Assembly (NCBI RefSeq): GCF_002479325.1
Contig: NZ_DLMO01000024.1
Span: 1-18,590, forward strand
Source: Brevundimonas sp. UBA7534
GTDB lineage: Bacteria > Pseudomonadota > Alphaproteobacteria > Caulobacterales > Caulobacteraceae
Direction: 5' to 3'
Length of the DNA stretch: 18,590 bases
Part shown: piece after piece, positions 13,584 to 18,590 of the stretch
How positions within the stretch are numbered: position 1 is the stretch's first letter
Layout: every line of letters begins with the position of its first letter
The notes under the pieces: model-generated
What the model was told of the DNA's origin: nothing
What the model saw: the letters and a program-made list of their open reading frames with translations, nothing else
Databases searched by the model: none
Made by a program: the position numbers and the translations under genes

Positions 13584-14440
13584 TTGCCGTAGTGTTCCAT
13601 CAGGTCCAGCGACAGGGCGCCGGGCGTGAAGCGATAGTCGCCGATCTCGGCCACGGGCGTGACCTCCACCGCCGTGCCGGTCAGGAAGCATTCGGAGAAG
13701 TCCGACAGCTCTTCCGGCTTGATGTCGCGCACCACCACCTCGATCCCCTTGGCCCGGGCGATCTCGATCACCGTCTGGCGGGTGATGCCGTCCAGGATGT
13801 GGTCGACCTTGGGCGTATGCAGCACGCCGTCGCGCACGAAGAAGACGTTGGCGCCGGTCGCTTCGGCCACGAAGCCGCGCCAGTCCAGCATCATGGCGTC
13901 GGCGAAGCCGCGCCGTTCCGCCGCGTTCTTGGACATGGTGCAGATCATGTACAGACCCGCCGCCTTGGCCGTGGTCGGGGCGGTGGCCGGGTCGGGACGA
14001 CGCCACTTGGACCATTCCAGGCGCAGGCCGCGCGCCTTGACCTCGGGGTCGAAATAGCTGGGCCAGTCCCAAACCGCGACGGCCAGGTGCACCTTGTTGT
14101 TCAGGGCGGACACGCTGGTCTGCTCCGGCCCCAGGAAGGCGACGGGCCGCACGTAGCAGTCCGTCAGCCCGTTCTTGGCGCAGGTGTCGTTGCAGATGGC
14201 GTCGATCTCGGCGACGCTGTAAGGGATTTCGAAATCGAGCAGTTCGGCCGACCGCTTCAGGCGCTCAGAATGAGGCGTCAGCTTGAAGATTTCGCCGCCA
14301 TACATACGCTCACCCTCGAACACGGACGAACCGTAGTGCAGGGCGTGGGTCAGAACGTGCGTTTTCGCTTCCCGCCAGGGCACGAAATCGCCATCTACCC
14401 AGATCCAGCCGTCACGATCGTCGAAAGGAACGAAGGCCAT
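13562..14440 (-). CDS. ilvE: Branched-chain amino acid aminotransferase
   Basis: PLP enzyme of fold type IV that makes leucine, isoleucine and valine from their 2-oxo acids with glutamate as donor. The 292-aa product has the N-terminal pattern HALHYGSSVFEGERMY (32-47), the substrate-binding FLGPEQTSV region, the PLP lysine K159 in PTTAKAAGLYM, and the C-terminal cofactor phosphate loop ECFLTGTAVEVTPV. K159 coincides in number with the catalytic lysine of E. coli IlvE. Length and motifs are complete. Its ATG has GGGAG in front, and a good sigma70-type promoter lies upstream in the gap shared with the divergent response regulator gene. Confidence 0.95.
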   Translation of the reverse strand: MAFVPFDDRDGWIWVDGDFVPWREAKTHVLTHALHYGSSVFEGERMYGGEIFKLTPHSERLKRSAELLDFEIPYSVAEIDAICNDTCAKNGLTDCYVRPVAFLGPEQTSVSALNNKVHLAVAVWDWPSYFDPEVKARGLRLEWSKWRRPDPATAPTTAKAAGLYMICTMSKNAAERRGFADAMMLDWRGFVAEATGANVFFVRDGVLHTPKVDHILDGITRQTVIEIARAKGIEVVVRDIKPEELSDFSECFLTGTAVEVTPVAEIGDYRFTPGALSLDLMEHYGKLVRRQL

Positions 14441-14469
14441 TGCAATACGTCTCCCGCGGAACTGAGGGT

Positions 14470-14498
14470 GTTAGACCCGCCCGAATCGCTCAGGTCAA
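14470..14498 (-). promoter_or_regulatory. Sigma70-type promoter of ilvE with a GANTC site in the spacer
   Basis: On the minus strand TTGACC (14498-14493), 17 bases, TCTAAC (14475-14470); the -10 extends to TCTAACAC, close to the Caulobacter GCTANAWC. A CcrM-type GAATC lies at 14483-14487 in the spacer. The predicted start is about 20-25 bases before the ATG at 14440. No equally good promoter is seen for the divergent regulator gene. Confidence 0.55.
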
Positions 14499-14522
14499 CG
14501 CCTTGGGCGGGGAGAAGGCGGC

Positions 14523-15260
14523 ATGAGCCTGACGGAATCGCGTTCTTACGGTCGTTCGGGGCCGATCGCCGGGCCCGGCGTGGGCCGTCACCTGCTGATC
14601 GTCGACGATGACGACCGCATCCGCGAATTGCTGAAGGAGTTCCTCTCGCGCGAGGGCTACCGCGTCACCGGCGCCGCCCACGCCGCGGCCGCCAAGCGGA
14701 TGATGGAGCTGATCGAGTTCGACCTGGTCGTGCTGGACGTCATGATGCCGGGCGAAAGCGGTCTGGATCTGACCACCTGGGTGCGCGAGAAGGCCGAGAC
14801 CTCCAAGACCCCCGTCCTGCTGCTGACCGCTCGCGGCGACGCCGAGGACCGGATCGAGGGCCTGTCGCGCGGCGCCGACGACTATATGGCCAAGCCGTTC
14901 GAGCCGCGCGAGCTGGTGCTGCGGATCGAAGCCATCCTGCGCCGCACCGGCGGCAAGCCCCTGACCCCGCGCGAGATCAAGCTGGGCGCCGCCGTGTTCG
15001 ACATGGAGCGGCTGGAGCTGACCCGCGACGGCAAGCCCCAGCGCCTGACCGAGGCCGAGGCGCAACTGCTCAAGACCCTGGCCCTGCACGCCCACGCCCC
15101 GGTCGAACGGATGAGCCTGTCGCCCGACACCGCCGACATCACCGGCCGCGCCGTCGACGTGCAGGTCACGCGCCTGCGCCGCAAGCTGGAGGCCGATCCA
15201 AAGAACCCGCGCTACCTCCAGACCGTGCGCGGCGTCGGCTATATGCTGGCGCCGGACTGA
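14523..15260 (+). CDS. OmpR-family response regulator, PetR-like
   Basis: A 245-aa two-component regulator. After a 20-residue Ser/Gly-rich lead, the receiver (22-140) shows the acidic cluster IVDDDD, phosphoacceptor D72 (VVLDVMMPGESG), T102 (LLTARG) and K124 (AKPF). The winged-helix effector domain fills about 150-243, ending in TVRGVGYMLAPD. The ribosome site GGAGAAGG (14511-14518) fits the ATG at 14523. A regulator next to ilvE and followed by an EnvZ-like kinase is a common alphaproteobacterial arrangement, with PetR of Rhodobacter as the nearest named relative; the petP (MarR) gene sometimes found with it is absent. The regulon is unknown. It lies 16 bp before the kinase gene. Confidence 0.9.
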   Translation: MSLTESRSYGRSGPIAGPGVGRHLLIVDDDDRIRELLKEFLSREGYRVTGAAHAAAAKRMMELIEFDLVVLDVMMPGESGLDLTTWVREKAETSKTPVLLLTARGDAEDRIEGLSRGADDYMAKPFEPRELVLRIEAILRRTGGKPLTPREIKLGAAVFDMERLELTRDGKPQRLTEAEAQLLKTLALHAHAPVERMSLSPDTADITGRAVDVQVTRLRRKLEADPKNPRYLQTVRGVGYMLAPD

Positions 15261-15276
15261 ACCTCGGAGCGCGCCC

Positions 15277-16659
15277 ATGCGGCTGCTGCCCGCCTATCTG
15301 TGGCCGCGTTTCCTCAAGCGGCGCCTGCCCACCTCGCTGTGGGGCCGGTCGCTGCTGATCATCGTCCTGCCGGTGCTGGTCATGCAGACGGCGGTGACCT
15401 GGATCTTCTTCGACGCTCACTGGCAGACCGTGACCGCGCGCCTGTCGGAGGGATTGGCCGGCGACATCGCCTGGGCGGTCGAAAGCTACGAGGACGATCC
15501 GACCCGCGAGAACCTGGACCGGATCGCCGAACGGGCCGAGCGTTCCATGTCCCTGTCCATCGCCCTGCAGGAGGACCGCACCCTGCCGACTGAGCAGCGG
15601 CGCGGGGCCATCGGGGTGGTCGACCGCGTGCTGGACAAGGCGCTGGCCGGCCGGCTGGACCGCCCCTACTGGTTCGACACCACCCGCTACCCCGCCTATG
15701 TCGACATTCAGGTGCAGGAGCCGCAGGGCGTGCTGCGCATCATCGCCCCGCGCGAGCGGGCGGTGGCCACCCAGGCGCACATCTTCGTCCTGTGGCTGGC
15801 GGTGGCGACCATCCTGCTGATGGGGGTGGCCATCCTGTTCATCCGCAATCAGGTGCGCGCCATCGAACGGCTGGCGGACGCCGCCGAGGCCTTCGGTCGA
15901 GGCGAGACGGTGCCGCGTTTCAAGCCGCACGGCGCGCGCGAGGTTCGGGCGGCGGCGACCGCCTTCCTGGCCATGCGCGACCGCATCCAGCGCCATATCG
16001 ACCAGCGCACCGCCCTGCTGGCCTCGGTCAGCCATGACCTGCGCACGCCCCTGACCCGGTTGCGGCTGGAACTGGCCCTGGCCCCGCCTTTCAAGCGTCA
16101 GGCCGCCATGCGCGGCGACCTGGACGAGATGGAGCACATGATCGACGAATACCTCGACTTCGCCCGCGGCGAGGCTGGGGAGCCGCCGGCCCCCGTCGTC
16201 ATCCCCGACCTGCTGGAGGCCGCCGCCGCCGACGCCCGCCGCGTGGGCGCCGAGGTCGAGGTGGTCGCCCCCGCCGGCCTGACCACGGCCGTCCGCCCCC
16301 TGGCCTTCAAGCGCGCCCTGGTGAACCTGACCGGCAACGCCGCCGCCCACGGCGACCGGGTGCGGCTGTCGGCCCGTCCCCTGGCCTCGGGCGGGCTGGA
16401 GATCCTGGTCGAGGACGACGGGCCGGGCATCCCCGAGGCCCTGCATGAGGAAGCCTTCCGGCCCTTCTCGCGCCTGGACGAATCCCGCAACCAGAACCGC
16501 AAGGGCGTGGGCCTGGGCCTGGCCATCGCCCGCGACGTGGCGCGCGGTCACGGCGGGGACGTGACCCTGGGCCGCAGCGACCTGGGCGGGCTGAAGGCGG
16601 TCATCCGCCTGCCCACGCCGGTTTCCACCGCCGCCCCCTCTAGCGAAACGGCGCCTTAG
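15277..16659 (+). CDS. EnvZ-like sensor histidine kinase
   Basis: Membrane kinase of 460 aa, partner of the preceding regulator. Layout: basic N-terminus, membrane segment 25-45, periplasmic domain of about 120 residues (46-167), membrane segment 168-189, HAMP domain (about 190-243), phosphoacceptor motif SVSHDLRTPLTRLRL with H253, N box NLTGNAAAHG (N350, N354), G1 box DDGPG (380-384) and G2 box GVGLGLAIA (410-417). The H box and the ELALAP segment after it match the EnvZ branch. The periplasmic region shows no named domain. The C-terminal tail (450-460) is Pro/Ser/Ala-rich. The ATG at 15277 has GGAG nine bases upstream. The stimulus cannot be predicted. Confidence 0.9.
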   Translation: MRLLPAYLWPRFLKRRLPTSLWGRSLLIIVLPVLVMQTAVTWIFFDAHWQTVTARLSEGLAGDIAWAVESYEDDPTRENLDRIAERAERSMSLSIALQEDRTLPTEQRRGAIGVVDRVLDKALAGRLDRPYWFDTTRYPAYVDIQVQEPQGVLRIIAPRERAVATQAHIFVLWLAVATILLMGVAILFIRNQVRAIERLADAAEAFGRGETVPRFKPHGAREVRAAATAFLAMRDRIQRHIDQRTALLASVSHDLRTPLTRLRLELALAPPFKRQAAMRGDLDEMEHMIDEYLDFARGEAGEPPAPVVIPDLLEAAAADARRVGAEVEVVAPAGLTTAVRPLAFKRALVNLTGNAAAHGDRVRLSARPLASGGLEILVEDDGPGIPEALHEEAFRPFSRLDESRNQNRKGVGLGLAIARDVARGHGGDVTLGRSDLGGLKAVIRLPTPVSTAAPSSETAP

Positions 16660-16700
16660 GGGTCATCTTCAGTTCCGACAGGGACTGGAGATGGATCATC

Positions 16701-17198
16701 ATGCGTAAACTGCCCTTCTTCGCGCCCGCCGCGGCTGTGGCCGCCGCCCTCGCGGTCGCCGGCGCCGCCCAGGCGCAACCGGACGCCGTCCAGCCGACCG
16801 TGACCGTCACCCTGGGCGCGGACCTTCAGAGCCGCGTCGACAAGCTGGGCGACCGCGAGGTCAGCGCACAGGCGGCGCGTCTGCAGACCGAGGTCGAACA
16901 GGCCCTGGCCCAGCGCTATCCCGGCGCCTCGGCCCAATTGGTGCTCACCGACCTGAAGCCCAACCGTCCCACCATGCAGCAGATGCGCGACACGCCGGGC
17001 CTGGACCCGATCCGCAGCATCTCGATCGGCGGCGCGGCGGTCGAAGGGACCATCGTCACCGCCGACGGCGAAAGCCGTCCGGTGAAGTTCTCCTACTTCT
17101 CGCCCAGCATTCGCGATGTCTATGGCTTCGGGGTCTGGCACGACGCCGACCGCGCCTTCGACCGCCTGGGCGCCGGCATCGAACGCGGCCGCTACTAA
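16701..17198 (+). CDS. Secreted protein of unknown function downstream of the EnvZ-like kinase
   Basis: I do not recognise the family. The 165-aa product has a signal peptide (about 1-26, MRKLPFFAPAAAVAAALAVAG, cleavage near AQA-QP). A mixed region follows with VTVTLGADLQSRVDKLGDRE (34-53), a helix with EVEQALAQRYPGASAQLVLTDL (65-86), and a C-terminal beta-rich half (ISIGGAAVEGTIVTADGE, VKFSYFSPSIRDVYGFGVW) ending in a short helix (ADRAFDRLGAGI). There are no cysteines. It begins 41 bp after the kinase stop with GGAG at 16687-16690, so it may share the kinase transcript or have its own promoter. A periplasmic accessory role to the kinase is possible but unsupported by motifs. It is convergent with proC four bases away. 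Confidence 0.75.
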   Translation: MRKLPFFAPAAAVAAALAVAGAAQAQPDAVQPTVTVTLGADLQSRVDKLGDREVSAQAARLQTEVEQALAQRYPGASAQLVLTDLKPNRPTMQQMRDTPGLDPIRSISIGGAAVEGTIVTADGESRPVKFSYFSPSIRDVYGFGVWHDADRAFDRLGAGIERGRY

Positions 17199-17202
17199 GT
17201 TT

Positions 17203-17997
17203 TCAGCCCATCTCGCGGTTGCGGCGGACCGCCGCCGCAACCGTGTCCTGCAGCGCCGTCGTCAGCCGGCCGTCCCTGTCCAGGGCGTCCAGGCCCGCGC
17301 GGGTCGAACCGCCCGGCGAGGCGATGCGCGCGATCAGGGTTTCCAGCGTATCGTCGCCCATGGAATCCGCCGCCGAACGCAGGGTGGCGCGCGCCAGCAC
17401 GTCGGCCGTCGCGGCGTCCAGGCCCGCCGCCTCTCCGCCGCGCGCCAGCGCCTCGGTGAAGGCGTAGACATAGGCCGCGCCCGACCCGGCCACGGCCGTC
17501 GCGGCGTCCATCAGACCTTCGTCCGGCAGGTCGACCGTCTCGGCCATCGGCTCGAACAGGGCGCGTCCCAGGGCCCGCGCCGCCGGATCGGCCGCCCAGA
17601 CCGAGGCCACGCCCCGACCGCGCGACACGCCGGTCGTCGGCATCACCCGCCCGATCGGCCAGCCGCCCAGCCCTTCGGCCAGGGTCGGCGCCGTCACGCC
17701 CGCCATCACCGACAGCATCACCGCCTGATCGCCCAGGAAGGGCAGCAGCGGCGGCATCACCGTGCGCCACATCGCCGGCTTGACCGCGATCACCACCGCG
17801 CGCGCGTCCTTCAGCGCCTCGGGCTCGGGATTGATCCGCGCGCCCCGCGCCCGCGCCGCCTCGGCGGCCGGCTTCTCGGACGGGGTCAAAACGATCAGGT
17901 CGGCGGGCGCGACGGCTCCGGTCAGCAGCCAGCCTTCCAGAATGGCGGAGCCCAGTCGGCCGCAGCCGACCAGCACGACGGGGCCGGAAACGGACAT
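17203..17997 (-). CDS. proC: Pyrroline-5-carboxylate reductase
   Basis: P5C reductase reduces pyrroline-5-carboxylate to proline with NAD(P)H, the last step of proline synthesis. The 264-aa product has the N-terminal dinucleotide motif VLVGCGRLGSAILEGWL (8-24), the AVKP strand (71-74), VAGSGAAYVYAFTEAL (169-184) and the C-terminal signature SPGGSTRAGLDAL (227-239). Length is normal. Two landmarks are altered: the usual MPNTPA reads MPTTGV (119-124), and the GNM after the first glycines reads GRL. The fold is still clearly this family, so I call it proC, with a chance that it is a diverged paralogue. The ATG at 17997 overlaps the ybjN stop by one base (TGATG); a longer upstream frame is a shadow. 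Confidence 0.85.
   Translation of the reverse strand: MSVSGPVVLVGCGRLGSAILEGWLLTGAVAPADLIVLTPSEKPAAEAARARGARINPEPEALKDARAVVIAVKPAMWRTVMPPLLPFLGDQAVMLSVMAGVTAPTLAEGLGGWPIGRVMPTTGVSRGRGVASVWAADPAARALGRALFEPMAETVDLPDEGLMDAATAVAGSGAAYVYAFTEALARGGEAAGLDAATADVLARATLRSAADSMGDDTLETLIARIASPGGSTRAGLDALDRDGRLTTALQDTVAAAVRRNREMG
17216..17243. terminator. Perfect 12-bp hairpin at the proC 3' end
   Basis: Arms 17216-17227 and 17232-17243 pair without mismatch around a 4-base loop (ACCG). The stem lies in the last codons of proC, 18 bases after the convergent gene's stop. Neither side has a T tract, so it may be a bidirectional 3'-end hairpin; part of its symmetry could come from Arg/Ala codon usage. Confidence 0.45.
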
Positions 17998-18500
17998 CAG
18001 GCCGTGCCGACCGTCTCGAACAGGCAGGCGTCGATCGCCTCCTGCGGCTTCTTGTTGCCCCGGACCATGAAGTCGAAGGCGGGATAGTAGCGGTCCGTCG
18101 CCTCGATCGCCGCGTCGATCATCGACGCCGCCTGCGCCAGGGTCGGCCGCTCGCCCAGCGGCAGCGCCAGGGAGTGGCGGAAGACGATCTCGCCGTCCTC
18201 GGCCCAGACTTCGAAATGACCCATCCAAGTGCGCTGGTTGATCAGTCCCACCAGCTCATAGGCCGCCGTCTTGCGGCTCTTGGCCACGCGCAGGTCCAGG
18301 GCGCAGCACAGTTGCAGGCAGTCGCCCTCGGGCCGCCAGGCGAACCAAAGCTCGTAATCCTTCCAGTCGCCGGCCAGGGAAAAGGCCAGGTCCCCGTCGT
18401 CGGTCCGGTCGAACGGCAGGTTCTCGGCCGTCAGCACGTGTTCGACGACTTCCAGCGGGTCGACGGGGATTTCCACCTCTTCGGGCCGGGCTGCGTCCAT
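17997..18500 (-). CDS. YbjN domain-containing protein
   Basis: A 167-aa YbjN-family protein, with a fold like type III secretion chaperones and an unsettled role (in E. coli linked to stress tolerance and motility). Visible pattern: acidic N-terminus, DPLEVVEHVLTAENLPFDR (14-32), DLAFSLAGDWKDYELWFAWRPEGDCLQLCCAL (37-68), the Leu-rich KTAAYELVGLINQRTWMGHFEV region, VFRHSLALP and a C-terminal helix with AAIEATDRYYPAFDFMV. I chose the ATG at 18500 over an in-frame TTG three codons upstream. Its stop overlaps the proC start by one base, so the pair is co-transcribed. The promoter region holds four GANTC sites and a CtrA-like box, suggesting cell-cycle control (inference). Confidence 0.85.
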   Translation of the reverse strand: MDAARPEEVEIPVDPLEVVEHVLTAENLPFDRTDDGDLAFSLAGDWKDYELWFAWRPEGDCLQLCCALDLRVAKSRKTAAYELVGLINQRTWMGHFEVWAEDGEIVFRHSLALPLGERPTLAQAASMIDAAIEATDRYYPAFDFMVRGNKKPQEAIDACLFETVGTA

Positions 18501-18513
18501 GGGGAGCAATCTC

Positions 18514-18583
18514 GATTCTGACTCGGGCCGCGTGATTCGCGACCGTTAACGGGACGTTAGGCGTGTTCGCAGATTCGGCTCAA
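18514..18583 (-). promoter_or_regulatory. Candidate ybjN-proC promoter with four GANTC sites and a CtrA-like box
   Basis: GANTC occurs at 18514-18518, 18520-18524, 18534-18538 and 18572-18576. TTAA-N7-TTAG at 18546-18560 is one base off the CtrA consensus TTAA-N7-TTAA. On the minus strand a candidate -35 TTGAGC (18583-18578) and -10 CTAACG (18560-18555) are 17 bp apart, so the CtrA-like box would overlap the -10 and start site, a repressing position. The same elements could serve a rightward gene beyond the window. Confidence 0.5.
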
Positions 18584-18590
18584 CCGGCTG

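Noticed and set aside
14441..14522. Possible MarR-type petP gene expected near a PetR-like regulator
   Set aside because: The gap is only 82 bp and holds the ilvE promoter; no such gene is present.
15166..16551. Minus-strand frame of about 460 codons opposite the EnvZ-like kinase
   Set aside because: Shadow of an intact kinase with every catalytic motif on the plus strand.
16691..16708. Five-codon ATG frame just before the secreted protein at 16701
   Set aside because: It directly abuts the GGAG with no spacing, so it is unlikely to be translated.

Overview
The window looks like a chromosomal segment of a high-GC alphaproteobacterium of the Caulobacterales, most likely Brevundimonas or a close relative (inference from protein families, gene order and promoter motifs; no database was searched). 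It has dense operons with 1-, 4- and 11-nt gene overlaps. It also has exact Caulobacter-type SigF promoters (GTAACC-N16-CGAA), a Caulobacter-type -10 element (GCTAGATC), and a cluster of GANTC (CcrM) sites beside a CtrA-like box. No RNA gene, insertion sequence, CRISPR array or origin was seen, and no gene-free stretch exceeds 300 bases; the largest gap is about 218 bp at 5219-5436.

Layout. (1) 1-5218, minus strand: a small periplasmic PepSY-like protein, an OmpR-type response regulator and a histidine kinase (FeuN-FeuP-FeuQ-like), then an uncharacterised gene whose frame is broken at a C7 run, then ccmI and ccmE of cytochrome c maturation; ccmE runs off the left edge. (2) 5219-5436: divergent regulatory region with two PhoP-box-like direct repeats, one facing the FeuN-like gene and one facing a secreted 123-aa protein. 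(3) 5825-6716, minus: DUF3253 protein and a uracil-DNA glycosylase family protein; a divergent hotdog thioesterase follows at 6762. (4) 7214-7881, minus: Phd/VapC-type toxin-antitoxin pair with a palindromic operator. (5) 7917-9834, minus: CNT nucleoside transporter and a glutathione S-transferase.

(6) 9914-13557: the most distinctive block. A bufferin (gig-type) operon, bufA-bufB-bufC-DoxX, runs leftward with overlapping genes. Divergently, an ECF sigma factor (SigF-like) and its membrane anti-sigma factor (DUF1109, NrsF-like) run rightward. Two perfect SigF-type promoters lie back to back in the 142-bp gap, so one metal/oxidant sensor would switch on both itself and the copper-buffering peptide pathway. 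(7) 13562-14440, minus: ilvE, with its own sigma70-type promoter. (8) 14523-17198, plus: PetR-like response regulator, EnvZ-like kinase and an unrecognised secreted protein. (9) 17203-18500, minus: YbjN-domain protein overlapping a proC-like gene, preceded by four GANTC sites and a CtrA-like box.

The bufferin/SigF module is a known type of system, read here by its motifs. The less described signals are the paired direct repeats around the FeuNPQ-like operon, the likely leaderless starts, the frameshifted gene and the cell-cycle-type promoter of ybjN-proC.
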